Source of the DNA: Lachnotalea sp. AF33-28
GTDB lineage: Bacteria > Bacillota > Clostridia > Lachnospirales > Lachnospiraceae
Length of the DNA stretch: 64,000 nt
Reading direction: 5' to 3'
Assembly: GCF_003477885.1 (NCBI RefSeq)
Contig: NZ_QUEE01000016.1
Coordinates: 75,727 to 139,726, forward strand
Below the pieces are notes generated by a model. That model made no database searches. It saw only the letters and a list, made by a program, of their open reading frames with translations, and was not told the origin of the DNA. Position numbers and translations under genes: made by a program. Shown here piece after piece: positions 32,919-41,771 of this stretch (the stretch's first letter is position 1; each line of letters starts with the position of its first letter).

Positions 32919-34097
32919 ATGAGTAAGCTATCAGAGAAAAAAACAGCTAAAAAAGCCAGGCAGAATACGGCGGCAGGATATCTGGGACTGTTGTGCACCG
33001 GCTTTTTAGCCGGGATTTTAGGCGGCCCGGGAGCATTCGCGTGCATTGAAAGAGCTGCGCGGCCGGCGCAGTATCTGATTGTGCTGGCGCTGATGCTGTT
33101 TATTGCGGTACTGGCGTTTCAGATGCAGGTGATTGTGCATGAGGGTGGACATCTGCTGTTCGGACTGCTGTGCGGATACCGTTTTCTTTCCTTCAGGATC
33201 GGAAGCCTTATGTTAATAAAAACCGGAGAGGGGTTTCGGATCAGAAGGTTTACTCTGAAGGGAACGGGGGGACAGTGTCTGATGATTCCCCCGGAAAGAA
33301 AACGGTACAGAAACGGTGCAGTTTGCTACAACCTGGGCGGAATTGTTTTAAACGGGATGCTCTCCGTTCTGTTTTTGATCCTGTATCTTTTATATCCGGA
33401 CATGCCTTTTCTGTCCTTTTTCCTATTTACTATGGCGTTTACCGGTCTGTTTATCGCATGGACGAACGGGGTGCCGAAACTTAGAATGGGACTTCCCAAT
33501 GACGGCAGCAACGCAGTCTCCGTCAAGCGGGATGAAGCAGCCGACCGGGCTTTAAACCTGCAGCTTACGGTAAGCGCGGAGCTGGCGGAAGGGTTTAGAA
33601 TCAGGGATTTGCCAAAGGAATGGTTTCTCCTTCCAGAGGATGCGGATCTGTCCGACCCTCTGATCTGCGGCACTCTATATTTGGAATGCTGCCGATACGG
33701 CGATCTGCATGAATTTCAGGAAGCGTCCGGCAGGATACGTCAGTATCTAAGGGAAGCGCCCGGACTGACGGAAATCCATAAGTATGAGATGCGCTGCGAT
33801 CTTTTGTATTACGAACTGCTGGGCGAGTGCCGCAAAGAGGAGATAGAGGCGCTCTGCACAGAGGGGCTGAATAAATACCGTAAGATGACCTCCTCCTATC
33901 TGTCGAGAATCCGTCTGGCATATGCGTATGCCCTTCTGGCAGAGGAGGATGAGCAAACGGCGCTGGGCCTAAAGGAGCGGTTTGATAAACAGGCATTAAA
34001 GTATCCTTATTCCGGAGAGGCTCAAAGTGAACGGGAGTATATGGATGCCGCACTGGAAGCTTACAGGTGCAGAAGCGGGGCCGGAAGGACGGTGTGA
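32919..34097 (+). CDS. M50-like membrane zinc metalloprotease
   Basis: The 392-residue protein has several hydrophobic helices in its first 190 residues and a zinc site HEGGHLLFG (HExxH) inside a membrane segment near residue 85, as in site-2-type (M50) proteases. A second conserved element, YNLGGIVLNGMLS, is near 145; M50 proteases have an Asp in this region that I do not clearly see, so activity is uncertain. The last 190 residues are soluble and helical, resembling tetratricopeptide-like repeats. The ATG at 32919 follows CAGGGAGA. No obvious substrate or anti-sigma gene is adjacent. Confidence 0.65.
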   Translation: MSKLSEKKTAKKARQNTAAGYLGLLCTGFLAGILGGPGAFACIERAARPAQYLIVLALMLFIAVLAFQMQVIVHEGGHLLFGLLCGYRFLSFRIGSLMLIKTGEGFRIRRFTLKGTGGQCLMIPPERKRYRNGAVCYNLGGIVLNGMLSVLFLILYLLYPDMPFLSFFLFTMAFTGLFIAWTNGVPKLRMGLPNDGSNAVSVKRDEAADRALNLQLTVSAELAEGFRIRDLPKEWFLLPEDADLSDPLICGTLYLECCRYGDLHEFQEASGRIRQYLREAPGLTEIHKYEMRCDLLYYELLGECRKEEIEALCTEGLNKYRKMTSSYLSRIRLAYAYALLAEEDEQTALGLKERFDKQALKYPYSGEAQSEREYMDAALEAYRCRSGAGRTV

Positions 34098-34172
34098 CTC
34101 ATTTGTGCATATATGTTTCCATTGCAGGCAGGCTGCGGCGTAAGTACAATAGATCAATAAGGAGGCAGGCAG

Positions 34173-35201
34173 GTGGTAACCAGAGAAGATGTGGCGAAGA
34201 GAGCCGGCGTGTCCGTAAGCGCGGTGTCCAGAACCATGAATGGCAGAGGCTATGTGGCGGAGGATAAGAAAAAGGCAGTTTTACAGGCGGTCAGGGAATT
34301 GGGATACCGTCCCAATCCTGCCGGTGCCGTCAGTGAGAGCGCACAGACAAATCAGCTGTGTTTTTTGTGCCGCGATACCGCCAACCCCTTTTATATGGAA
34401 CTGTTCAGCCATATGACAGGGTATGCGGATGAACTGGGATATACGATGTTTCTGTTCAGCAAGTTCAATGCAGATAGGTTCTGCCGATGCCGGATGGACG
34501 GAGTCATTGTGGAAAACGAAGACGATGCTCTTATGATACAGGAGCAGATCGGAGAGAATGCTCCTGTACCCATCGTCAGCGCGGCTTACGGCATACCGGT
34601 AGTTCATACGAAGCGCATTCCGTATGTCAATGCGGATACCTATGACGCGATGGAGATCGGCCTTCATTATCTGATGAAAAAGGGACACAGAAAAATTGCG
34701 TACGCGGCTCCCGGATTAAAATCGGGCACCGGACTCGTGCATTCCAGATATGCGGCCTATGAAAATATCATGCGCCCTCTCCTGGGAAAGCGTTACGAGC
34801 GGTATCTTTTTACCGGAGGCCGCAGCCAATCCGCCGACCGGTCAATTTTTGGGGATCCGTATTTTGAAAGCGGAAAAAGAGCTGCGCAAACGTTTCTTGA
34901 GAGCGGATGCGACGCTACGGCGGTGATCGGCTTTAACGATTCGTTTTCGCTTGGAATGTTGAACCGCTTTGCCCAGGCCGGCCGGAAGATCCCGGAGGAG
35001 CTCTCCGTAATGGGGATTGACGGGATCAGCAGCAGACAGTATGTAAGCCCTCTGCTCACCACGGTTTCCCTGTGCATAGAAGAACAGGCCCGGCGGTGTG
35101 TGGATGTGCTGCTGGATCGGATTGCCGGCAAAAAGGTCGGCATGGTCACTTCGGTGAGGCCGCATCTGCTGGAAGGGGAATCGGTGAACATCTGCCGCTG
35201 A
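34173..35201 (+). CDS. LacI-family transcriptional regulator
   Basis: The 342-residue repressor has an N-terminal helix-turn-helix (VTREDVAKRAGVSVSAVSRT, then hinge GYRPNPAGAV) and a periplasmic-binding-protein-like sugar domain (about 60-335). A GTG start at 34173 is supported by AAGGAGG upstream. It is followed after 25 bases by a GH42 beta-galactosidase and probably shares a transcript with it, which points to galactosides as the inducer. It probably also controls the operon's own promoter, although no clear operator was found by eye. Confidence 0.88.
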   Translation: MVTREDVAKRAGVSVSAVSRTMNGRGYVAEDKKKAVLQAVRELGYRPNPAGAVSESAQTNQLCFLCRDTANPFYMELFSHMTGYADELGYTMFLFSKFNADRFCRCRMDGVIVENEDDALMIQEQIGENAPVPIVSAAYGIPVVHTKRIPYVNADTYDAMEIGLHYLMKKGHRKIAYAAPGLKSGTGLVHSRYAAYENIMRPLLGKRYERYLFTGGRSQSADRSIFGDPYFESGKRAAQTFLESGCDATAVIGFNDSFSLGMLNRFAQAGRKIPEELSVMGIDGISSRQYVSPLLTTVSLCIEEQARRCVDVLLDRIAGKKVGMVTSVRPHLLEGESVNICR

Positions 35202-35226
35202 ATGAAAAAACAGGAGGGAGACAGAG

Positions 35227-37215
35227 ATGAAGATTCATTTTGGAGTGGATTATTATCCGGAGCACTGGCCCGAAGAGCGCTGGGAGACCGATGCCCGGCT
35301 GATGCGGGAGATGGGGATACAGGTTGTGAGGATGGCGGAATTTTCCTGGCACAAGCTGGAACCGGAGGAAGGCAGATATGATTTTTCCTGGCTGGACCGT
35401 GCGGTCAGCCTGCTTGCAGACTATGGGATCAAGACTGTGCTCGGGACGCCCAGTGCGGCTCCGCCGGCCTGGATGATCAACCGTTATCCGGATATTCTGC
35501 CGGTGGACCGGGAGGGAAAAGTGAGAGGCTTCGGCGGCCGTCACCATGACTGCCAGTCCAATCCGGTATACAGGGCCATGATCCGCAGGATGGTTACCGC
35601 AATGGCGGAGCATTATGGCGGTAATACAAATGTGATCGGCTGGCAGCCGGACAATGAGCTGGGCAACAGCCATCAGGATCTGTGTATGTGTGACCACTGC
35701 AGGAGCGCCTTTCAGAGCTGGCTGAAGAGAAAATATCAGACGGTGGACAGGCTCAATGAGGCCTGGGGAACTGCTTTCTGGAGCCAGGAGTATAATGATT
35801 TTGCGGAAGTATTTACACCAAAGGTTACGGTGACCGGAGAAAACCCGTCCGCCATGCTGGACTGGAAGTGCTTTTGCTCGGATCTGATTGTGGACTTTTT
35901 AGAGGAGCAGACTAAGATTATCCGGAAGCTGTGCCCGAACCAGTTTATCACACATAACTATATGGGGTTTGCCAACAAGGTGGATTATTACGACCTGTCG
36001 GTTCCTCTGGATTTTGTCAGCCATGACCAGTATCCGGGAGGGTTTTCCACATCGGATACCAAAGCGAATGGCTGGAAATCGGCGGCAAATCTGGACGTTG
36101 TCCGCAGCTATAAAAATAAAAATTTCTGGATTATGGAACAGAAATCCGGCATAACCGGCTGGCAGCTGATGGGACGCGCTCCGGCGCCCGGGCAGCTGTC
36201 CGCCTGGGCGCTTCAGTCGGTGGCCCACGGTGCTGACTGCATTGTATTCTTTAGGTGGCGCGTATGCGCGATGGGCACGGAACAGTATTGGCACGGCATC
36301 CTGCCGCACAGCGGCAATCCCGGACGGCGTTACTATGAACTGCAGGCTACGGTAAAGGAAATGACACCAATCATGGAGCGCATCCAGGGAAGCATGCCGA
36401 GGCCGGAGACCGGCATTGTTTTTTCTTTCAGACAGGAATACGCTCTGCAGATTCAGCCCCATCATCCGGATCTGTCCTATACCGGCCAGGTGCAGAAGTA
36501 TTACAAGGCGCTGTATGAGAAGAATATCCCCGTGGATTTTGTCCCGGAGGACGGTGATTTTGGCAGGTATAAGCTGCTGATTGCACCGCTGCAGTACCTG
36601 ATGAATCCAAACCTTGAGGAAAAGTATTTTGACTATGTAAGAAAAGGCGGCCGGCTGGTGCTGACCATGCGCACCGGCGTGAAGGATGAGCACAATATCT
36701 GCATGACGGACAGGGAGCTGCCCGGCAGACTGACGGAACTGACCGGCACCGAAGTGCTGGATTATGACTGTCTGCGGGGAACGGATGTGCCGGTGCGCAT
36801 CGATGGCAGGGAGTATACGGCGGCGCTCTGGAGCGATCTGATGAGGGTGACAAAGGATTCCGTCAGCGTGCTGGCGGAGTACGCAGGCGAGTTCTACAGC
36901 GGTACGCCCTGTATCACGGTGAATTCCTATGGGGACGGCATATGCTATTACGTCGGAACAGAGCCGGGCGAGGAACTGATGAACGTTCTGATGGAACGCA
37001 TGACCAAAGAGGCGGGCGTAGAATGCCTCGGAGATACCGAATACGGGGTCGAGCTTTCAGCCAGAGAAAATGAGCATACGAGATGGCTCTTTGCGGTGAA
37101 CCATACCAACCGGACAAAGACCTATCATATAGATCCCTCCTATCACATGATCAGGGGACGGGAGAAAGATGTGCTGGAGGGCTTTGAGGTTCAGATACTG
37201 GAAAAGAGTCTTTAA
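35227..37215 (+). CDS. Beta-galactosidase, GH42
   Basis: The 662-residue protein has a TIM-barrel domain (1-385) with YYPEHWPEERW at the start, the acid/base Glu in QPDNELGN near residue 144 and the nucleophile Glu in WIMEQKSG near 304. A trimerisation domain (about 390-600) and a small C-terminal beta domain follow. The metal-site cysteines of the GH42 A-type cluster appear in CMCDHCRSAF. No signal peptide is present, so it cleaves imported galactosides. The ATG follows CAGGAGGGAG. It sits between a LacI regulator and galK, forming a galactoside-use group. Confidence 0.93.
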   Translation: MKIHFGVDYYPEHWPEERWETDARLMREMGIQVVRMAEFSWHKLEPEEGRYDFSWLDRAVSLLADYGIKTVLGTPSAAPPAWMINRYPDILPVDREGKVRGFGGRHHDCQSNPVYRAMIRRMVTAMAEHYGGNTNVIGWQPDNELGNSHQDLCMCDHCRSAFQSWLKRKYQTVDRLNEAWGTAFWSQEYNDFAEVFTPKVTVTGENPSAMLDWKCFCSDLIVDFLEEQTKIIRKLCPNQFITHNYMGFANKVDYYDLSVPLDFVSHDQYPGGFSTSDTKANGWKSAANLDVVRSYKNKNFWIMEQKSGITGWQLMGRAPAPGQLSAWALQSVAHGADCIVFFRWRVCAMGTEQYWHGILPHSGNPGRRYYELQATVKEMTPIMERIQGSMPRPETGIVFSFRQEYALQIQPHHPDLSYTGQVQKYYKALYEKNIPVDFVPEDGDFGRYKLLIAPLQYLMNPNLEEKYFDYVRKGGRLVLTMRTGVKDEHNICMTDRELPGRLTELTGTEVLDYDCLRGTDVPVRIDGREYTAALWSDLMRVTKDSVSVLAEYAGEFYSGTPCITVNSYGDGICYYVGTEPGEELMNVLMERMTKEAGVECLGDTEYGVELSARENEHTRWLFAVNHTNRTKTYHIDPSYHMIRGREKDVLEGFEVQILEKSL

Positions 37216-37225
37216 AGTTTCTTAC

Positions 37226-37262
37226 TGTCATACGCTGCTTTATCGGCCGTAAACAGTAAGTA
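37226..37262. repeat. Short inverted repeat remnant
   Basis: CTTACTGT (37228) and ACAGTAAG (37250) flank CATACGCTGCTTTATCGGC, matching the outer end of family B (TTACTGTTTACACACTGCCG, ATAAAGCAGCATATG). Likely a degraded copy. Confidence 0.4.
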
Positions 37263-37266
37263 AAGT

Positions 37267-37315
37267 TTCAGCCCGTGACAGGGGGCATTCGCCTCCCGCC
37301 GCGGGCTGAATTTTT
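37267..37315. terminator. Bidirectional terminator between GH42 and galK
   Basis: TTCAGCCCG and CGGGCTGAA form the stem around a central GGGGCATTCGCCTC hairpin, with AT runs on both sides. It stops both converging transcripts. Confidence 0.85.
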
Positions 37316-37327
37316 AATAAGATGGTC

Positions 37328-38611
37328 TTACAGATCAAAATGAATGGCGCCATATTTGCGGATATTCATTACATAGGCCGTGTCTTTGCCCAGCTTGGAT
37401 TCCATATATTCCATGTAATCCGCAGTGTGTTCCTTAGGGATTACCGCCATGATCACTCCCGCAAATCCGCCGCCGTGGACGCGGCAGGCACCCCGGGACA
37501 GCTTTTTCAGATAAAGTTCTGTCAGCGCCAGAGCGACCGTGATGGACTGCTCTTTATAGCTGTCGATGCAGTAGCAGTTCTGCAGCCACTTCCAGGAGGA
37601 GTTGCCGGAATCGCTGATCATGGTAAGGAATGCGTCATAACGCCCCTCCTCCAGAGCCTTCACCTCTTCATCCACACGGCTGTTTTCCTCCAGAAAATGC
37701 ATGGCGCGCAGCACCGCGCGGTCCCCTGCCTCCCGGCGCACGCGGGGCAGGTCGCTAAGCAGCTCCTCCATCGTAATTTCAGCCAGCACTTCTCTGCCAA
37801 AGCAGGCGGCTACTTCCTTCATTTCAATCGGGATGGAAGAGTATTCGGCGCTTAAATCCGCATGGCCTTTACCGGTGTTGACGATCACCAGGTCACAGCC
37901 GATCTGATTGAAGCTGAAATCCATCTTTTTTACAACCGGATGCGAGGTGTCCTTAAAATCGATGGAGATTACGCCGCCCACCGCGCAGGCCATCTGATCC
38001 AGCAGCCCTGACTGCTTGTTCCAATAAACATTTTCGGAATACTGACCGATCTGGGCACAGGTTACCGCGTCCAGCCTGCCGTCATTAAAGAAATAGTTGA
38101 CGATGCAGCAGATCAGCATCTCAAAGGAAGCGGAGGAGCTGACGCCGGCAGCGCTGATCACATTGCTGGTGATATAGGCATCAAATCCCCCCACAGCATA
38201 TCCTTTTTGCAGAAATCCGTTCAAAATGCCCTTGAGCAGAGGGAGGGTTCCTCCTGTTTCTTCGCCGGCCTCCAGCTCATCGAGCCGTATGCGGATATCC
38301 TGATGATAGGTTTCGCTTACAATATGTACCGTATCCTGACCGTTTTTCGCGGCGGCGGCCACACAGTCCAGATTGATGCTGCCGGTCAGGACCTTTCCGT
38401 GATTGTGATCCGTGTGATTCCCGCCGATCTCCGTACGGCCGGGGGAGGTAAAAAATTCAAAATCCTTCTGACCGAATACACGGCAGAAGCCTTCCGCCAC
38501 ATGCAGGTAGCGTTCCTGATTGGTAACTGCGCCGGCTTCGGTATAGAGTTCCTTTAAAAGAGTCTGCGCCTTGCTGCCGGACAGAGCCTGGCTTACATGA
38601 TCCAAGTTCAT
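37328..38611 (-). CDS. galK: Galactokinase
   Basis: The 427-residue GHMP kinase has the galactokinase signature GRTEIGGNHTDHNHG near residue 55, the ATP loop SAAGVSSSASFE near 145 and the C-terminal GGGFAGVIMAV. It phosphorylates galactose at C1 for the Leloir pathway and so completes the use of galactose from the GH42 enzyme. It is longer than E. coli GalK (382). The ATG at 38611 is chosen because GAGGAAGAAC lies upstream; an upstream in-frame ATG at 38656 has no site. It is divergent from an AraC-type gene. Confidence 0.93.
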   Translation of the reverse strand: MNLDHVSQALSGSKAQTLLKELYTEAGAVTNQERYLHVAEGFCRVFGQKDFEFFTSPGRTEIGGNHTDHNHGKVLTGSINLDCVAAAAKNGQDTVHIVSETYHQDIRIRLDELEAGEETGGTLPLLKGILNGFLQKGYAVGGFDAYITSNVISAAGVSSSASFEMLICCIVNYFFNDGRLDAVTCAQIGQYSENVYWNKQSGLLDQMACAVGGVISIDFKDTSHPVVKKMDFSFNQIGCDLVIVNTGKGHADLSAEYSSIPIEMKEVAACFGREVLAEITMEELLSDLPRVRREAGDRAVLRAMHFLEENSRVDEEVKALEEGRYDAFLTMISDSGNSSWKWLQNCYCIDSYKEQSITVALALTELYLKKLSRGACRVHGGGFAGVIMAVIPKEHTADYMEYMESKLGKDTAYVMNIRKYGAIHFDL

Positions 38612-38669
38612 GAGTGTTCTTCCTCTCTGTTTCGTGATCGATATTGCTTGACCCATATGATGAATATAA

Positions 38670-38692
38670 TTATAATGAGATTATCATTATAA
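38670..38692. promoter_or_regulatory. Palindrome between galK and the AraC gene
   Basis: TTATAATGA and TCATTATAA form perfect 9-base arms separated by 5 bases in the 148-base divergent promoter region. The site is a candidate operator and partly overlaps possible -10 boxes for both directions. Confidence 0.5.
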
Positions 38693-38759
38693 AACAACAA
38701 CTATATTCTCAATTATGATAACGATATTGAGATATGGCCCATAAAATACAGGAGTACCC

Positions 38760-39647
38760 ATGCAGCTTAGGATCAATGAAGAAAGAAAAGAACTGAAAAG
38801 CCATGGAAGCGCAGAGTTTCCGGTGAATGTCAGTCTGGAAATGCTGTCGCGTTATGAGAGAGGCGCCTTTTTATGGCACTGGCATCCGGAGGTGGAACTG
38901 ACTTATGTGATGCAGGGAGAGATCGATTATCAGGTCAATGACGTGCTCTATCATCTGAAAGCCGGGGAAGGTCTGCTAGGCAACGCCAATACGCTTCATA
39001 CAGGTCATATGCATGAGAATCAGGACTGCCTCTATCTCTCCGTCACTTTTCATCCGCGGGTGCTGGGCGGATTTGAAAACAGCCTGATTCAAAAGAAATA
39101 TGTGGATCCGCTGATAGGCGATCCGGGATTTTCGTCATTGCATTTCGATGGAAGCAGCATTTGGCACGGACAGGTGCTGTTGGATCTGCAGGAAATCTAC
39201 CGCTGCCACAGCCGCCGGGACCGGGCGTATGCATTAGAAATCATTCTTCTGATCGGGCGGATCTGGCTCGCCGTCACCCAAAATGCAAAGATCAGCGGGG
39301 ATTCTACGGATCTGGCCAGTGAGAAGAACCTGGACAGGCTTAGGGCAATCCTTTCCTATATACATTTCCACTACGCGGATCGGATTACGCTGGAAGATAT
39401 CGCTGCTGCCGCGAACATCTGCAAAAGCGAGTGCTGCCGTTTCTTCAAAAAATATATGAAGGAGTCGCTGTTTGAATATCTTCTGCACTACCGGATTGAG
39501 CAGAGCCTGCCCTTATTGTCCGGACAGGAGGAAAGCATTACGGAAATTGCAGGCAGATCCGGTTTTTCCAACCCCTGCTATTTCGCAAAGGTCTTTAAAC
39601 GGGAGATGGGCTGTTCACCCACAGAATACAGGTCTTCTTTTTTGTAA
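38760..39647 (+). CDS. AraC-family transcriptional regulator (next to galK)
   Basis: The 295-residue protein has a cupin sensor domain (about residues 35-110: FLWHWHPEVELTYVMQGEI and LKAGEGLLGNANTLH) and a C-terminal double helix-turn-helix (about 195-292: ITLEDIAAAANICKSECCRF and ITEIAGRSGFSNPCYFAKVFK). Two metal- or sugar-facing histidines, HWHPE, mark the cupin. It is divergent from galK, so a role in galactose control is likely. The start at 38760 follows ACAGGAGTACCC. Confidence 0.87.
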   Translation: MQLRINEERKELKSHGSAEFPVNVSLEMLSRYERGAFLWHWHPEVELTYVMQGEIDYQVNDVLYHLKAGEGLLGNANTLHTGHMHENQDCLYLSVTFHPRVLGGFENSLIQKKYVDPLIGDPGFSSLHFDGSSIWHGQVLLDLQEIYRCHSRRDRAYALEIILLIGRIWLAVTQNAKISGDSTDLASEKNLDRLRAILSYIHFHYADRITLEDIAAAANICKSECCRFFKKYMKESLFEYLLHYRIEQSLPLLSGQEESITEIAGRSGFSNPCYFAKVFKREMGCSPTEYRSSFL

Positions 39648-39724
39648 AAAGAGTACATAAGAGAAGCAATTTTCATTGCAGGGCTGGTAAAAAGGAAGAA
39701 AAACTACAAATTCAGAAAAAATAC

Positions 39725-39753
39725 TTGCTATTCCGGATAAAAAAGTGTATTTT
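39725..39753 (+). promoter_or_regulatory. Promoter of the aspartate kinase gene
   Basis: TTGCTA (39725-39730), 17 bases, then TATTTT (39748-39753). The 70-base leader is too short to hold a lysine riboswitch, so control is probably allosteric. Confidence 0.6.
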
Positions 39754-39821
39754 AAAAGAACCGATGTTTTTATAGCAAGGACATGTGTTTATGTCGAAAG
39801 AACAACAGGAGGAATCAGAAG

Positions 39822-41141
39822 ATGAAAAAGGTAGTGAAATTCGGAGGAAGCTCTCTGGCCAGCGCGAAGCAGTTTCAAAAGGTGGCGGATATTATACATG
39901 AGGATGATTCCAGGAGATATGTAGTGCCTTCTGCTCCCGGAAAGCGGTTTTCCGATGATACCAAAGTGACCGATATGCTGTATCAGTGCTACGATCTGGC
40001 TGTGGAAGGAAAAGACTTTCTGCCGCTGTTGAAAAAAATACAGGCGAGATATGAGGAAATTATCCAGGGGCTGGGCTTAAAGCTTTGCCTGAATGAAGAA
40101 TTTGTGAACATTAAGGATAATTTTGAGAAAAAAGCCGGATGTCAGTATGCGGCATCCAGAGGGGAATATTTAAACGGAATCATAATGGCGGCCTATCTGG
40201 GATACGAATTTGTGGATGCGGCCGAGGTAATCTTCTTTGATGAGGACGGGTCTTTTGATGCGGAACAGACAAACGCTGCATTGGCGGAAAGGCTTAAAGG
40301 TACGGAGCGCGCGGTGATCCCGGGTTTTTACGGGGCGGCTGCGGACGGCACTGTGAGAACCTTTTCCAGAGGCGGTTCCGACATCACAGGTTCTCTGGTG
40401 GCCAAGGCAATCAACGCGGATCTCTATGAAAACTGGACGGACGTGCCGGGTTTTCTGGTTGCGGATCCCAGAATCATCAACAATCCGGAAGTGATTGAAA
40501 CCATTACATACCGTGAGCTGCGCGAGCTGTCCTATATGGGAGCCACCGTGCTGCATGAGGACGCGATCTTCCCTGTCAGAAAAGAGGGCATTCCCATCAA
40601 TATCCGCAATACCAATGCTCCGGAGCAGAAGGGAACCATGATAGTGGAGAGCACCTGCCGCAGTCCGAGATATACAATTACCGGAATTGCGGGTAAGAAG
40701 GGATTTGCTTCCATCAATATAGATAAGGCCATGATGAACTCGGAGATCGGTTTCGGCAGGAAGGTGCTGGAGGTGTTTGAGAAAAACGGCATTTCTTTCG
40801 AGCACATGCCTTCGGGTATTGATACGATGACGATCTTCGTGCATCAGTCCGAATTTGTAGAAAAGGAGCAGCAGGTGATCGCCGGCATCCATCGGGCGGT
40901 GCAGCCGGATTTCGTGGATCTGGAATCGGATCTGGCTCTGATCGCGGTGGTGGGCCGCGGCATGAGGGCAACGCGGGGCACCGCGGGCAGGATCTTCTCA
41001 GCGCTGGCCCATGCCCATGTCAACGTGAAGATGATCGACCAGGGATCCAGCGAGCTGAACATCATCATCGGCGTGAAGAACAGTGATTTTGAGACGGCGA
41101 TACGGGCAATCTATGATATTTTTGTGACATCACAGCTATAA
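39822..41141 (+). CDS. lysC: Aspartate kinase
   Basis: The 439-residue enzyme makes aspartyl phosphate, the first step towards lysine, threonine and methionine. The N-terminal VVKFGGSSLA is the kinase signature, with RGGSDITGSLVAKA and VLHEDAIFPV later. The C-terminal 150 residues form two ACT domains (KGFASINIDKAMMN and ALIAVVGRGMRA) that bind feedback inhibitors. It belongs to the class found in clostridia with a long kinase domain (RYVVPSAPGKR). The ATG at 39822 has AACAGGAGG upstream. Its stop overlaps the convergent ferredoxin-type gene by 6 bases. Confidence 0.93.
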   Translation: MKKVVKFGGSSLASAKQFQKVADIIHEDDSRRYVVPSAPGKRFSDDTKVTDMLYQCYDLAVEGKDFLPLLKKIQARYEEIIQGLGLKLCLNEEFVNIKDNFEKKAGCQYAASRGEYLNGIIMAAYLGYEFVDAAEVIFFDEDGSFDAEQTNAALAERLKGTERAVIPGFYGAAADGTVRTFSRGGSDITGSLVAKAINADLYENWTDVPGFLVADPRIINNPEVIETITYRELRELSYMGATVLHEDAIFPVRKEGIPINIRNTNAPEQKGTMIVESTCRSPRYTITGIAGKKGFASINIDKAMMNSEIGFGRKVLEVFEKNGISFEHMPSGIDTMTIFVHQSEFVEKEQQVIAGIHRAVQPDFVDLESDLALIAVVGRGMRATRGTAGRIFSALAHAHVNVKMIDQGSSELNIIIGVKNSDFETAIRAIYDIFVTSQL

Positions 41142-41771
41142 ATTTGCGCTGTTATCCCCTGTCTTTCTCTCCACCGCCTGTACCGGACAATGCTCAAAGC
41201 AGCTTCCGCAGTGCAGGCAGTGCTCCTGTATGATCCGATAGGGGCTGCCCGCTTCAATACACTGCTGCGGACAGCCCCTTACGCATGTCCCGCACCCGAT
41301 GCACCGGTCGCTGATTTCGTAACCCTTCTGCCTTATCTTACCTTTTCCCATACTGTACTGCTCCCTAAAAATCGGATTGCTCCCTAAGTTAAAATATTCA
41401 ATCCGCATATCGCGGACAGCGAAAACAATTCCGATATCCCGTGTGGAACCGGGGTATACATTGGCAAGGTAAGGCTGCTCCTCAAAAATCATATCTATAT
41501 ATTTTTTCTGCTCATGCTCTGATACCGCGGCAGCCGTTGCAAAGACACGGATCATTTCCTTGTAACGGGTATATGCCAGAATTTGCACCTGGCCGTCTAA
41601 AAGCAGCTCTCTGCAGAAATCCTTTCCTCTCGCGGTGAAAAAATAGAATGCATCCGGTTCAAAGTGAACCGCGCTGATACAGCGCAGCTGGGGCGTCCGA
41701 TCAAGGCCTACGGTGGCAAAATATAAAACGCCTGTATAGCTCAACTTTTTTAAACATATCTCTGCATTCAT
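41136..41771 (-). CDS. Flavin-split-barrel plus 2x[4Fe-4S] protein of the RiPP locus
   Basis: The 211-residue protein fuses an N-terminal pyridoxamine-phosphate-oxidase-like split barrel (about residues 5-140: TPQLRCISAVHFEPDAFYFFT) to two ferredoxin-type clusters (CIGCGTCVRGCPQQC and CLHCGSCFEHCP) at about 160-205. It could pass electrons between a flavin and iron-sulfur clusters. Its ATG overlaps the stop of the radical SAM gene (TAATG), so the two are translated together. Most likely it supplies electrons to the maturase, or modifies the peptide further. The exact role is inferred. Confidence 0.8.
   Translation of the reverse strand: MNAEICLKKLSYTGVLYFATVGLDRTPQLRCISAVHFEPDAFYFFTARGKDFCRELLLDGQVQILAYTRYKEMIRVFATAAAVSEHEQKKYIDMIFEEQPYLANVYPGSTRDIGIVFAVRDMRIEYFNLGSNPIFREQYSMGKGKIRQKGYEISDRCIGCGTCVRGCPQQCIEAGSPYRIIQEHCLHCGSCFEHCPVQAVERKTGDNSANL

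Noticed and set aside
39648..39821. Lysine riboswitch upstream of aspartate kinase
   Set aside because: The transcribed leader is about 65 bases and shows no lysine-aptamer features.
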